Notes: generated from the letters alone by a model not told the origin. Positions 33,708-42,442 are shown, numbered from the stretch's first letter. The stretch is 64,000 bases of DNA from Leifsonia sp. ku-ls (GCA_003367665.1 QKXI01000004.1:124001-188000), one strand, 5' to 3'. Program-made: numbers and translations.

Positions 33708-34720
33708 ACCGGCTGAAGCGGGCGCTGCCCACCATCCTGCTCGTCCTCCGCTACGTTCTGCTCGTCGCGGTGGTCGGCTTCGCCGTGTTCTACCTCGTGA
33801 CGCAGTGGTCGGCGGTCTCCGCCACCATCGCGCGGATTCCCTGGCAGTCCCTCGTCCTGTCGTTCGTGCTCGTCGTGGTCGGGCTGTTCGCGGGCACGCT
33901 CAGCTGGGTGGCCGTGCTCAACGGCCTCGGCCCGAAGGTGCCCGTCGCCCGTGCGTCCCAGGTCATGCTGGTCGGCCAGCTCGGCAAGTACGTCCCGGGA
34001 TCGGTCTGGTCGTACGTGCTGCAGATGGAGCTGGGCCGGCAGTACGGCATCCTGCGTCCGCGCGTGCTGGTGACCTCGCTGTACGCCGCCGGGATCGGCG
34101 TCGTGTCCTCCCTGGTCCTCGGCGCGTTCGCGCTCCCGTTCGTCTCGGCCCAGCATCCTGCGCTGCTCTGGCTCTTCCTGCTGCTGCCGGTCGGCCTGGT
34201 GTGCCTGCACCCGCGCGTGATGACGTGGCTCGCCTCGCTCGTGCTCAAGGTGTTCCGGCGGCCCCCGCTGGAGCACGAGGTCGCGTTCGCCACGGTCGCG
34301 AAGGCCGTCGGCTGGTCGCTGGTGGCGTACGTCTGCTACGGCCTGCACCTGTGGCTGCTGGTCAACGCCCTCGTGAACCCCGACTTCGGGACGCTGATCC
34401 TCCTGACCGGGGCGATGGCCCTCGGCTTCACGGTCAGCCTGTTCGCGTTCATCTTCCCCTCCGGCGTCGGCGTCAGGGAGGCCGTGCTGGTGGGGGCCAT
34501 GGCGCTCCTCCTCACCGTGCCGCAGGCCAGCGCGCTGAGCCTGGTGTCGCGGGCGATGTTCACGGCGGCCGACGTGCTCGCGGCGGGCGCGGCGGCCCTG
34601 GTCGCCGTGATCCTGCGCCGGCGCATCGCCGCGGAGTCGGCTCGCAACCACTCCGACGACGACTACGACCACCTGCCGGAAGGTGCGATCTTCCTCGACG
34701 AGGTGGGCGAAGGCAAGTGA
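33704..34720 (+). CDS. YbhN/AglD-type membrane protein (LPG synthase transmembrane-domain family)
   Basis: 338 residues with about eight hydrophobic helices and a short acidic C-terminal tail. It contains the family's GQLGKYVPGSVWSYVLQMEL segment and the FPSGVGVREAVLVGA motif, corresponding to the conserved glycine-rich loop of the lysyl-phosphatidylglycerol synthase membrane domain. These proteins are proposed lipid or glycolipid flippases/transferases. It lacks the soluble synthetase domain. GTG 33704 overlaps the LpxA-like stop and its own stop overlaps the GT2 start, so all three are one translational unit. Confidence 0.87.
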   Translation: MNRLKRALPTILLVLRYVLLVAVVGFAVFYLVTQWSAVSATIARIPWQSLVLSFVLVVVGLFAGTLSWVAVLNGLGPKVPVARASQVMLVGQLGKYVPGSVWSYVLQMELGRQYGILRPRVLVTSLYAAGIGVVSSLVLGAFALPFVSAQHPALLWLFLLLPVGLVCLHPRVMTWLASLVLKVFRRPPLEHEVAFATVAKAVGWSLVAYVCYGLHLWLLVNALVNPDFGTLILLTGAMALGFTVSLFAFIFPSGVGVREAVLVGAMALLLTVPQASALSLVSRAMFTAADVLAAGAAALVAVILRRRIAAESARNHSDDDYDHLPEGAIFLDEVGEGK

Positions 34721-35685
34721 CGGCTCGCCCGCCCGTCGGTGTGGCGCTGTGCACCTTCAACGGGGCGGCCTTCGTCACCCAGCAGCTGCGGAGCATCCTG
34801 GATCAGTCGCCCGCGCCGGCCGAGATCGTGGTCGGCGACGACGGCTCCTCGGATGACACGGTCGACCTCGTCCGCGCCGCCGACCACGGCAGCACCGCGG
34901 TCACGGTGCTCGACGGTGCGGGGCGCCTCGGCGTCACCAAGAACTTCGAGCGGACCGTCAGCGCCGTCGTCTCACCCCTGGTGGCCCTCTCCGACCAGGA
35001 CGACGTCTGGCACCGCGACCGGCTGCGGCGGTTGACGCCGCTGTTCGACGACGGCTCGGTGCTCCTCGTCCACACCGACGCGCGGCTGGTCGACGCGGAC
35101 GGCGAGCCGGTGGGCCGCACGCTGTTCGAGGAGCTCGAGGTCACGCCGGCCGAACTCGACCTGGAGCGCAGCGGCCGGGCCTTCGACGCCTTCCTGCGCC
35201 GCAACCTCGCCACCGGGGCGACCGTCGTCTTCCGCCGGTCGCTGCTGGAGTCCGCCCTCCCGTTCCCGGAGGAGTGGGTGCACGACGAGTGGCTCGCGGC
35301 CGTGGCGGCGGCCCTGGGCGGCGTCGCTGTGGTCGCCGAGCCGACGATCGACTACCGCCTGCACGGGGCGAACCAGATCGGCGTCGTCACGCCGACGCTG
35401 CGCTACAAGCTCTCCCGCGTCCTCGAGCCGCGCGGCGACAGGAACGAGCGGCTGGCGCGGCGGTTCCATCTCTTCGCCGACCGCCTGGACGCGCTTCCCG
35501 TCACCCCTGACATACGGGAGAAGGCCCGGGCGAAGGCCGCGTTCGAGGCCCGTCGTGCGGCCTTCCCTGCATCGCGCGCCCGACGCCTGTGGCCGGTGCT
35601 ACGCCTGGCGCGCACCGGAGCGTACGGGCGATTCGCGAGCCGCGGACGGGCCGACATCCTGCGCGATCTCGTGCAGCCGGCCTGA
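34717..35685 (+). CDS. GT2-family glycosyltransferase
   Basis: 322 residues. GVALCTFNGAAFVTQQLRSI, IVVGDDGSSDDTVDL, the LGVTKNFERTV loop, ALSDQDDVWHRDRL (metal-binding Asp residues) and VHDEWLAAVAAALGG (catalytic-base region) mark a rhamnosyltransferase-like GT2 subgroup. The C-terminus is basic. GTG 34717 overlaps the preceding stop. Acceptor is unknown; the company of LpxA-like and YbhN-like proteins points to a lipid-linked acceptor. Confidence 0.88.
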   Translation: MTARPPVGVALCTFNGAAFVTQQLRSILDQSPAPAEIVVGDDGSSDDTVDLVRAADHGSTAVTVLDGAGRLGVTKNFERTVSAVVSPLVALSDQDDVWHRDRLRRLTPLFDDGSVLLVHTDARLVDADGEPVGRTLFEELEVTPAELDLERSGRAFDAFLRRNLATGATVVFRRSLLESALPFPEEWVHDEWLAAVAAALGGVAVVAEPTIDYRLHGANQIGVVTPTLRYKLSRVLEPRGDRNERLARRFHLFADRLDALPVTPDIREKARAKAAFEARRAAFPASRARRLWPVLRLARTGAYGRFASRGRADILRDLVQPA

Positions 35686-35694
35686 GCGGCCGGC
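35676..35694. terminator. GC-rich hairpin between convergent genes
   Basis: GCCGGCC (35676-35682) pairs perfectly with GGCCGGC (35688-35694) over a five-base loop that contains the GT2 stop codon. It lies in the 14-base gap before the end of the convergent O-antigen-ligase-like gene. No T tract is present, so termination is only likely, not certain. Confidence 0.4.
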
Positions 35695-35699
35695 CGGCG

Positions 35700-36989
35700 T
35701 CAGCTCGCGTCGCGGTGCGGCAGCCGCAGTCGCCAGCTCATGCCCTGCGACGCCTTGACCGTGCAGATCACGAGCAGCATCCAGCCCGACTCCACCAGGA
35801 TCGAGCTCTCGAAGACGCTCGTGACCAGCAGGGCGACGAGCACGAGCGGCGCCCAGGCGTAGACGACGCTGCGGCGGTTGGAGGCGAGCAGCCAGGAGCG
35901 GCTGAACGCCAGGGCCACGAGGGCCACGAACAGGAGCAGGCCGATGATGCCGACCTGCAGGTAGACGTCGAGGTAGGCGTTCAGGCCGTCGGAATGGTAG
36001 ACGCCGGTCGCCGCCTGGATCGCGGTGAACGGGTACAGGTCGGTGGGCCAGGATCCCACCCAGCCCCAGCCGATGATCTGCTGCACCGGAATGAGCTCCC
36101 AGATCTGGATCCACAGCTGGTAGCGCACCTGGAAGTCGGCTCGGGCGTTGAGCAGGTCGATCACGCGCGTCCGGTAGACGTACGCCGTGACGAGCACGGC
36201 CACGGTGAAGATCGCGAGCCCCCACTGGAAGTACGGCCGCTGGTTCGCCGGCACCTTCCGCAGCAGATACAGCGCGAGCGTGGCCAGCCCCACCACGACC
36301 GAGACCGCGGCGATGACCGGGGAGTGGGCGAACAGGATGCACAGCGCGGCGAGCGTGATCGAGTACGCGGCGACGGGGGGACGCACCGACCGCGTCCGCA
36401 GCTCGACCAGGAAGGTGACGAAGGCGATCAGCGCGACGATGCTCAGCTGGTTGCGCGTGCCGAACAGGCCCTGGATCGGGCCGCCGAGCGCGATGTTGCC
36501 CTGGATGCCGAGGAAGCGAATCGGGGCGTCGAGCAGCAGACCGCTGAGCACCTCCAGCGCCAGCGAGAGGGTGAGGAGGAAGCGCAGGGCGTCGCCCACC
36601 ACCCGGACGATCTGGATGGCGTCGCGCACCAGCGCGATGTACACCGCGAGGAAGGCGAAGATGAGCTGGTAGATCACGCCGCCGAGCGTCGCCCACTGGT
36701 ACTGGCTCCAGAGCAGGGAGAGCGCGCACCAGCCGACGAACAGGAGGGCGGACACCGGCAGGAGCCCGTGCCACTCGATCAGCCTCCACTGCGCCGCGAA
36801 GGACAGGGCCGCGAGGACGACGAGCACGCCGAGCGCGCCGATCAGCCCGGGCCAGCCGATGAGCGCGCGGATCGCGTGCGTGGAGAACCCGACGACGACC
36901 GCGAGCAGCGCGAGGGTGGAGGTGAAGCGGGCGGAGCCCAGGAACTCGGTGACCGCGGGCGGCACCAGGGTCCGAGGGGGCGTTGCCAT
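35700..36989 (-). CDS. O-antigen ligase/polymerase-family membrane protein
   Basis: 429 residues, about eleven hydrophobic helices. A long extracytoplasmic loop contains QLWIQIWELIPVQQIIGWGW and then HSDGLNAYLDVYLQVGIIGL, the pattern of the Wzy_C/WaaL family in which a conserved His and Arg act on polyprenyl-linked saccharide. Such proteins polymerise or ligate surface glycans outside the membrane. It is the last gene of a manA-ligase-ligase run on the minus strand, 20 bases after the preceding paralogue. Confidence 0.87.
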   Translation of the reverse strand: MATPPRTLVPPAVTEFLGSARFTSTLALLAVVVGFSTHAIRALIGWPGLIGALGVLVVLAALSFAAQWRLIEWHGLLPVSALLFVGWCALSLLWSQYQWATLGGVIYQLIFAFLAVYIALVRDAIQIVRVVGDALRFLLTLSLALEVLSGLLLDAPIRFLGIQGNIALGGPIQGLFGTRNQLSIVALIAFVTFLVELRTRSVRPPVAAYSITLAALCILFAHSPVIAAVSVVVGLATLALYLLRKVPANQRPYFQWGLAIFTVAVLVTAYVYRTRVIDLLNARADFQVRYQLWIQIWELIPVQQIIGWGWVGSWPTDLYPFTAIQAATGVYHSDGLNAYLDVYLQVGIIGLLLFVALVALAFSRSWLLASNRRSVVYAWAPLVLVALLVTSVFESSILVESGWMLLVICTVKASQGMSWRLRLPHRDAS

Positions 36990-37009
36990 GCTGACAGCCT
37001 ACGGGTCGG

Positions 37010-38341
37010 TCAGGGCGCCGTCTGCTTGCTGGCCGCACACAGGGCGACGAGCAGCGCCCATCCGCCTTCGATCAGGATGCGGCTCTCCGCGAAGCTCTGC
37101 GCGATCAGGGCGGCCATCAGCAGCAGCGGAAGCAGCGCGATCGCCCGGTACGGCTCGAGGTCGGCGACGGTGGTCCGCGGACGGTCGACGGCGAGGAACC
37201 AGGAGCGGCCGAACGTGGTCAGCACCAGCAGCACGAACACGACCAGGCCCACGATGCCGAGCTGCAGCCAGACGTCGAGCCAGGCGTTGTGCGCCTGCAG
37301 GTACTCCACGCCGTTGCGTGTGGCCAGGCCGTCGAACGGCTTCACCCACGGCGCCCAATAGCTCACCCAGCCCCAACCGAACGCCGGACGCTGCTGGGCC
37401 AGGGCCGTGACGGCCTTCCAGATGTCGAGGCGGCCGGTCAGGTCTTCGCTCTTGCCGAAGAGGGCCGGGATGCGGGAGGCGAAGACCGAGACGAGCACGA
37501 TCGCGGCGGCGACCGCGGCGAGCCCCATGACGTAGACGGGCGTCCGCCGGTCGGGGCCGGCACGGCGGGCCCAGAGGGCGAAGCCGAGCACGACGGCGGT
37601 GACCAGCGCCGCCGCGATGACCGTGGCGGAGCGGGTGAGGGCGAGCGTCAGCGCGGCGACCACCAGCCAGCCGAGGGCGGAGCCGCGGCGCACGGTGCGG
37701 TCCGCGAACTGGATGCCGAAGACGACGAGTGAGAGCAGCGCGATCATCGCGAGCAGGTTGCTGTTGCCGACGATGCCCTGGATCGGGCCGCCGTGGAACA
37801 GCAGGTCGCGGCTCCAGAAGAACGCCTGCGGCAGCCTCCCGCTCGGCACCGGCTGTGCCGGCGTCAACGGAAGCACCGGCTGCCGCACGAACACCGCGAC
37901 GACGAGCTCGAACAGCAGCGAGAGCCCGAGGATCCAACGGAAGGCGTTGCCCAGCGCGCTCAACAGCCCCGGCCAGCCGAGCCGTAGCCCGAGGAACAGG
38001 CCGCCCGCCGTCGTCGCCAGCTGCGCGAGCACACCGAGGGCGCTCGCGCCGGGATAGGCGGACCAGGCGATCGACACGATCGCCAGAGCCAGGAACAGCA
38101 CGAGGGTCTTCGGGGTGCTCCGCCAGCGGAAGGTCGGGCGCGAGCGGATCACGAGCACCGCGCTCGCCACGGCGAGCACGCCCGCGAGCACGAAGTAGCC
38201 CGGCCAGCTGATCAGGTTGCGCCAGAAGTCCCCGGCGAACAGGGTGAAGAGGATGACCGAGGCGAGCACGGCCTCGCCCGTGCCCGTGGCGGAGCGCGCG
38301 GCGCGGACGCGGTCGTTCAGCGCGGGGTGCGGGCTCGTCAC
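37010..38341 (-). CDS. O-antigen ligase/polymerase-family membrane protein, second copy
   Basis: 443 residues and clearly paralogous to its neighbour: GGPIQGIVGNSNLLAMIALL here against GGPIQGLFGTRNQLSIVALI there. The loop signature RLDIWKAVTALAQQRPAFGW and the AHNAWLDVWLQLGIVGLVVF segment with its conserved His are present. About eleven helices. The GTG start at 38341 lies 14 bases after the manA stop and has only a weak ribosome-binding site. The tandem pair probably arose by duplication; the two may polymerise or ligate different repeat units. Confidence 0.87.
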   Translation of the reverse strand: MTSPHPALNDRVRAARSATGTGEAVLASVILFTLFAGDFWRNLISWPGYFVLAGVLAVASAVLVIRSRPTFRWRSTPKTLVLFLALAIVSIAWSAYPGASALGVLAQLATTAGGLFLGLRLGWPGLLSALGNAFRWILGLSLLFELVVAVFVRQPVLPLTPAQPVPSGRLPQAFFWSRDLLFHGGPIQGIVGNSNLLAMIALLSLVVFGIQFADRTVRRGSALGWLVVAALTLALTRSATVIAAALVTAVVLGFALWARRAGPDRRTPVYVMGLAAVAAAIVLVSVFASRIPALFGKSEDLTGRLDIWKAVTALAQQRPAFGWGWVSYWAPWVKPFDGLATRNGVEYLQAHNAWLDVWLQLGIVGLVVFVLLVLTTFGRSWFLAVDRPRTTVADLEPYRAIALLPLLLMAALIAQSFAESRILIEGGWALLVALCAASKQTAP

Positions 38342-38355
38342 CCCCGAAGGATAGC

Positions 38356-39522
38356 TCACCGGTTGGGCGTCGCCACGAACAGCGTCCCGGCGCCGGAGGC
38401 GATGTGGAGCGTGCCCTCGTCCGGGGTGACCAGCACGGAGTCGCCGCGGTGGAGCGTCAGCGCGCCGGACCGGCCGCGCAGCTCCAGCGTCCCGTCGGTG
38501 CAGAGCGCGATCGCCGGTCCGTCGAGCGGCAGCTCGGCCGACGCGACCCCGCCGCCGACCTCGATCCGGGACAGCCGGAAGTCGGGGACGTCCGGCCGGA
38601 ACACCTCGACGCCGGGCGCGGGGTGCTCCGGGGCGAGCGGGGTCGCCTCGATCGGCGTGAAGTCGAGCACGGAGACGAGCTCCGGCACGTCGATGCGCTT
38701 GCGGGTGAGTCCGCCGCGCAGCACGTTGTCGGACGCCGCCATGAGCTCGATGCCGAGGCCGCGGAGGTAGGCGTGGATGTTGCCGGCCGGCAGGTACAGC
38801 ACCTGGCCGGGACGCAGGGTCGCCCGGTTGAGCAGCAGCGCCAGCACGATGCCGGGGTCGCCGGGGAACGCGTCGTGCAGCATCCGGACCGTGTCGGCGT
38901 CGCGGTCGTCCGGCAGCGCGCGGGCGGCGGCGACCACCTCCGCCACGAGCAGGTCGACCTCGCTGTCGCCGCCGAGCAGCCACTCGGTCGCGCGGCGGAG
39001 CACGGCGCCCGGCTCGCCCTCGAGGGTGCGGGCGAAGCCGGAGAGCACGGCGCCGCCGGGCGCGGCGGCGGCCAGGCGGAGCAGCGCCGCCCGGCTCTCG
39101 GCCGGGTCGCGGAAGCCGCACAGGGCCTCGAACGGGTCGCTCAGCGCGAAGATCAGCTCCGGCTTGTGGAACGGGTCCTTGTAGTTGCGGTCGGGGGAGT
39201 CCGGCGCGAGCCCTGCCGCGTTCTCGCGCTCGAACCCGGCGCGCGCCTGCTCGGGTGAGGGGTGGGCCTGCAGGGAGAGCGGCCCGTCGGCGGCGAGCAC
39301 CTTGAGCAGGTACGGGAGGTCGTGCGTCGGCTGCCACGCGGAGAGGTCCGCGGCGCCGCCGGTCAGCGCGGGGTCGAGGATGCGCGCCGGCGAGCCGGGG
39401 TGGGCGCCCAGCCACAGCTCCGCCTCCGGTGCGCCGCTCGGCTCGGTGCCGAGGAGTCCGGCGATGGCGGTCGTCGATCCCCAGGCGTAGTCGCGCGGGG
39501 TGTTGCCGATGGGCACAAACAT
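38356..39522 (-). CDS. manA: Mannose-6-phosphate isomerase ManA (type I)
   Basis: Zn-dependent interconversion of fructose-6-phosphate and mannose-6-phosphate, feeding GDP-mannose. 388 residues with YAWGS at the start, the zinc-site motif LQAHPSPEQA (Gln, His), NYKDPFHKPELIFAL (Glu ligand) and the C-terminal cupin. GAGGAC lies about seven bases before the ATG, and TAGTTT on the minus strand (39558-39553) is a plausible -10. It leads the manA-ligase-ligase unit; manB is about 8 kb away in the conserved block. Confidence 0.94.
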   Translation of the reverse strand: MFVPIGNTPRDYAWGSTTAIAGLLGTEPSGAPEAELWLGAHPGSPARILDPALTGGAADLSAWQPTHDLPYLLKVLAADGPLSLQAHPSPEQARAGFERENAAGLAPDSPDRNYKDPFHKPELIFALSDPFEALCGFRDPAESRAALLRLAAAAPGGAVLSGFARTLEGEPGAVLRRATEWLLGGDSEVDLLVAEVVAAARALPDDRDADTVRMLHDAFPGDPGIVLALLLNRATLRPGQVLYLPAGNIHAYLRGLGIELMAASDNVLRGGLTRKRIDVPELVSVLDFTPIEATPLAPEHPAPGVEVFRPDVPDFRLSRIEVGGGVASAELPLDGPAIALCTDGTLELRGRSGALTLHRGDSVLVTPDEGTLHIASGAGTLFVATPNR

Positions 39523-39638
39523 GCGTCCTCATCCCTTTCGTTCCGTTGGACCAAACTACCAATCGCTTTTGCGCCGGCCTGCTGCGTCCCTAGGCTGGCG
39601 GGCGGCCAGACCAACACTGTGGACGCACGGGAGCGCAC

Positions 39639-40817
39639 ATGCCCTTCGAGACCATCGCCGGCGACTTCTACGGCTTCGAGAACCAGCTGACCGACCGGGA
39701 GAAGGAGTTCATCGCGAACCTCCGCGCGCAGCTGGAGTCAGAGGTCAAGCCGATCGTCAACGAATACTGGGAGAAGGCGGAGTTCCCGCACCAGATCATC
39801 GACGTCCTGCACAGGAACGGCGCCATCGGCCTCGGCTTCGCCGAGACGGCTCCGTTCGAGAACTCGGCGGTGTTCCGCGGTTGGGTCGCGCTGGAGCTGG
39901 CACGGATCGACGCGTCGGTCAGCACGTACGTCGGCGTGCAGAACGGCCTGGCGCTCGGCGCCATCGGCGTTTGCGGCTCGGAGGAGCAGCGGGCCGAGTG
40001 GCTGCCGAAGCTGGCGAGCGGCGAGGTGCTCGGCGCGTTCGGCCTGACCGAGCCGACCTCGGGCTCCGACTCGGCGCAGGGCCTCAAGACCGTCGCGACG
40101 CGCGACGGCGACAACTGGGTCCTGAACGGCTCGAAGCGCTGGATCGGCAACGCCACCTTCAGTGACATCACCGTCATCTGGGCCAAGAGCGCAGAGGACG
40201 GACAGGTGAAGGGCTTCATCGTCCCCACCTCCACGCCGGGCTACACGGCCACGAAGATCGAGGGCAAGCAGTCGCTCCGCATGGTGCAGAACGCCGACAT
40301 CACGCTCGAGAACGTGGTGGTGCCCGAGTCGCTGCGCCTGCAGAACGCCAACAGCTTCAAGGACACGGCCCGTGTCCTCCGCCTCACCCGCGCCGAGGTC
40401 GCCTGGGCGGCCGTCGGCGTCGCGGTCGGGGCGTACGAGGCGGCACTGCGCTACACGAAGGAGCGGGTGCAGTTCGGCAAGCCGATCGCCGCGCACCAGC
40501 TCATCCAGGACCTCCTGGTGAAGTCGCTCGGCAACATCACGGCCTCCATCGGCCTGTGCACGCGCGTCTCGGAGATGCTGGACGCCGGCGAGCAGCGCGA
40601 CGAGCACTCGGCCCTCGCGAAGGCGTTCGCGACCTCCAAGATGCGCGAGACGGTCGCCTGGTGCCGCGAGGCCCTCGGCGGCAACGGCATCGTGCTCGAC
40701 TACGACGTCGCCCGCTTCTTCGCCGACGCCGAGGCGCTGTACTCGTACGAGGGCACGCGCGAGATGAACACGCTCATCGTGGGCCGCGCGGTGACGGGGC
40801 AGGCGGCGTTCGTCTGA
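39639..40817 (+). CDS. Acyl-CoA dehydrogenase, glutaryl-CoA dehydrogenase-like
   Basis: 392-residue flavoprotein. Seen: FGLTEPTSGSDSAQGLKT (FAD/substrate loop), RWIGNATFSDITVIW, KERVQFGKPIAAHQLIQDLL, and the catalytic Glu371 in SYEGTREMNTLIVGRAVTG. The position of that Glu and the surrounding motif match glutaryl-CoA dehydrogenases. GGGAG precedes the ATG. It is not functionally linked to its neighbours and stands between manA and galE. Confidence 0.9.
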   Translation: MPFETIAGDFYGFENQLTDREKEFIANLRAQLESEVKPIVNEYWEKAEFPHQIIDVLHRNGAIGLGFAETAPFENSAVFRGWVALELARIDASVSTYVGVQNGLALGAIGVCGSEEQRAEWLPKLASGEVLGAFGLTEPTSGSDSAQGLKTVATRDGDNWVLNGSKRWIGNATFSDITVIWAKSAEDGQVKGFIVPTSTPGYTATKIEGKQSLRMVQNADITLENVVVPESLRLQNANSFKDTARVLRLTRAEVAWAAVGVAVGAYEAALRYTKERVQFGKPIAAHQLIQDLLVKSLGNITASIGLCTRVSEMLDAGEQRDEHSALAKAFATSKMRETVAWCREALGGNGIVLDYDVARFFADAEALYSYEGTREMNTLIVGRAVTGQAAFV

Positions 40818-40873
40818 CGTCTCCCCGCGCCCGCTAGGGTAAGAAGCTCCATCGAGCAGCAGGAGGACCGCCC

Positions 40874-41836
40874 GTGGCGTGGTTGGTGACCGGAGGAGCA
40901 GGCTACATCGGGGCGCACGTGGTGCGGGCGTTCCGGGAGCAGGGGATCGACGTCGTCGTGGTGGACGACCTCTCCAGCGGGCATGAGGAGTTCGTCCCCG
41001 CCGGCGTGCCGTTCTATCGGGGCACCCTCCTGGACGGCGAGCTGCTCGCCTCCGTCTTCGCCGAGAACGCGATCAGCGGCGTCGTGCACGTCGCCGGGTT
41101 CAAGTACGCCGGTGTCTCGGTGCAGCGGCCGCTGCACACGTACGAGCAGAACGTCACCGGCACGGCGGTGCTGCTGGCGGCGATGCAGGACGCCGGGGTC
41201 GACGCGATCGTGTTCAGCTCCTCCGCGGCCGTCTACGGCACCCCGGATGTGGACATCGTCACCGAGGCGACGCCGAAGAGCCCCGAGTCGCCGTACGGCG
41301 AGTCGAAGCTGATCGGGGAGTGGCTGCTGCGCGACCAGGGCGTCGCCGCCGGGCTGCGGCACACTTCCCTCCGCTACTTCAACGTGGTCGGGTCGGGGGA
41401 GCGGAGCCTGCGCGACACCAGCCCGCACAACCTGTTCCCGTTGGTGTTCGACGCGCTGGTCGAGGGACGCACCCCGCGCATCAACGGCGACGACTACCCG
41501 ACGCCCGACGGGACGTGCGTCCGCGACTACATCCACGTCGCCGACCTCGCCGTGTCGCACGTGGCGGCGGCGAAGCGGCTGGATGCGGGCGCGTCGATCG
41601 AGCCGGTCTACAACCTGGGAAGCGGGGACGGCGTCTCCGTCGGTCAGATCATGTCCACCGTTGCCGAAGTGACGGATATCGCCTTCACCCCAGAAGTGGG
41701 GCCTCGACGGCCCGGGGATCCGGCGAGGATCGTGGCCTCCGGAGAGCTCGCGGCCCGCGATCTCGACTGGAAGATGCGTCACACGCTCGAGGACATGGTG
41801 CGCAGCGCCTGGGAAGCCCGCCAGGCGGCGTCCTGA
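40874..41836 (+). CDS. galE: UDP-glucose 4-epimerase GalE
   Basis: Interconverts UDP-glucose and UDP-galactose. 320 residues with VTGGAGYIGAHVV, the GalE-specific HVAGFKYAGVSVQRPL segment, FSSSAAVYGTPD, a YGESK catalytic pair, LRYFNVVGS and VRDYIHVADLAVSH. GTG 40874 has AGGAGG seven bases upstream; TAGGGT at 40836-40841 could be its -10. A likely source of galactose units for the neighbouring polysaccharide locus. Confidence 0.94.
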   Translation: MAWLVTGGAGYIGAHVVRAFREQGIDVVVVDDLSSGHEEFVPAGVPFYRGTLLDGELLASVFAENAISGVVHVAGFKYAGVSVQRPLHTYEQNVTGTAVLLAAMQDAGVDAIVFSSSAAVYGTPDVDIVTEATPKSPESPYGESKLIGEWLLRDQGVAAGLRHTSLRYFNVVGSGERSLRDTSPHNLFPLVFDALVEGRTPRINGDDYPTPDGTCVRDYIHVADLAVSHVAAAKRLDAGASIEPVYNLGSGDGVSVGQIMSTVAEVTDIAFTPEVGPRRPGDPARIVASGELAARDLDWKMRHTLEDMVRSAWEARQAAS

Positions 41837-41850
41837 CACCGCTCCCGGCC

Positions 41851-41869
41851 CGCCCGTCCGACCCGGGCG
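41851..41869 (+). terminator. Possible terminator after galE
   Basis: CGCCCG (41851-41856) and CGGGCG (41864-41869) form a six-base stem with a seven-base loop 15 bases after the galE stop, followed by a T/G-rich stretch. It would separate galE from the whiB2 promoter. Confidence 0.4.
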
Positions 41870-41941
41870 TGTCGGGATTGTTGTCGTTCTCCGGCGCGTC
41901 GTGAACTCTCGACCAGCGGTCAAGGCTTTACGATTCGCGGC

Positions 41942-41970
41942 TTGACGTGAGCGAATGACAACGGTGTAAT
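41942..41970 (+). promoter_or_regulatory. whiB2 promoter (TTGACG, 17 bases, TGTAAT)
   Basis: The best sigma-70-type promoter in the window: -35 TTGACG at 41942-41947, 17-base spacer, -10 TGTAAT at 41965-41970. Transcription should begin near 41977, giving a leader of about 47 bases with GGGGAG before ATG 42024. Confidence 0.75.
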
Positions 41971-41978
41971 TAGGAGAA

Positions 41979-41993
41979 CACGAGAATCTCGTG
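41979..41993. promoter_or_regulatory. Perfect 15-base palindrome at the start of the whiB2 leader
   Basis: CACGAGA (41979-41985), one central base, TCTCGTG (41987-41993): a perfect inverted repeat two or three bases downstream of the predicted transcription start. This position suits an operator for a dimeric repressor or a 5' RNA hairpin. Which of these it is cannot be told from sequence. Confidence 0.55.
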
Positions 41994-42023
41994 TTTCAGC
42001 AGTTGATGGGTGGGGAGACCGAT

Positions 42024-42347
42024 ATGCCAGTTCCTGAATATCGTTCTGGGGTACCCGACGACTGGTTCATCGACCCGGTCCGGCTCGGGGTTCCCGGTGT
42101 TCGGGCCGCGGATGCCGACGACGACAATCCGCTCGCCTGGCAGACCGACGCCCTGTGCGCGCAGACCGACCCCGAGGCCTTCTTCCCGGAGAAGGGCGGA
42201 TCGACGCGCGACGCCAAGCGCATCTGCACCTCGTGCGAAGTCCGGGCGCAGTGCCTCGAGTACGCGCTCGCCAACGACGAGCGCTTCGGCATCTGGGGCG
42301 GCCTCTCCGAGCGCGAGCGGCGCAAGCTGCGCAAGCGCGCCGGCTGA
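42024..42347 (+). CDS. whiB2: WhiB-family iron-sulfur transcription regulator (WhiB2/WhmD type)
   Basis: 107-residue 4Fe-4S DNA-binding regulator; WhiB2 (WhmD) controls septation and division in mycobacteria. Four cluster cysteines are Cys45, Cys68, Cys71 and Cys77, followed by the turn GIWGG (89-93) and a basic ERERRKLRKR helix. The ALCAQTDPEAFFPEKGGSTR core is almost the same as mycobacterial WhiB2, and the downstream order (zincin-like, DUF3499, phosphomannomutase) is the same too. ATG 42024 has GGGGAG seven bases upstream; GTG 41991 lies inside the palindrome and is unlikely. Confidence 0.93.
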   Translation: MPVPEYRSGVPDDWFIDPVRLGVPGVRAADADDDNPLAWQTDALCAQTDPEAFFPEKGGSTRDAKRICTSCEVRAQCLEYALANDERFGIWGGLSERERRKLRKRAG

Positions 42348-42442
42348 CGCGGACAGAGCAGACCCGCAGCCCCCTCCCAGGATCCGCGCCGCGCCCGACC
42401 CAAAGACGCGATCGACGCGCGCCCAACCTAGGCTGACTCCCG

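Noticed and set aside
38356-39522. manA as part of the galE/whiB2 core block
   Set aside because: It faces the other way, heads the ligase-like operon and has its own promoter candidate, so I group it with the polysaccharide locus.
37010-39562. A single 850-residue protein joining the second ligase-like protein to an upstream extension
   Set aside because: The extension is out of frame with manA, which has full zinc-site motifs, and the ligase-like protein has its own GTG at 38341.
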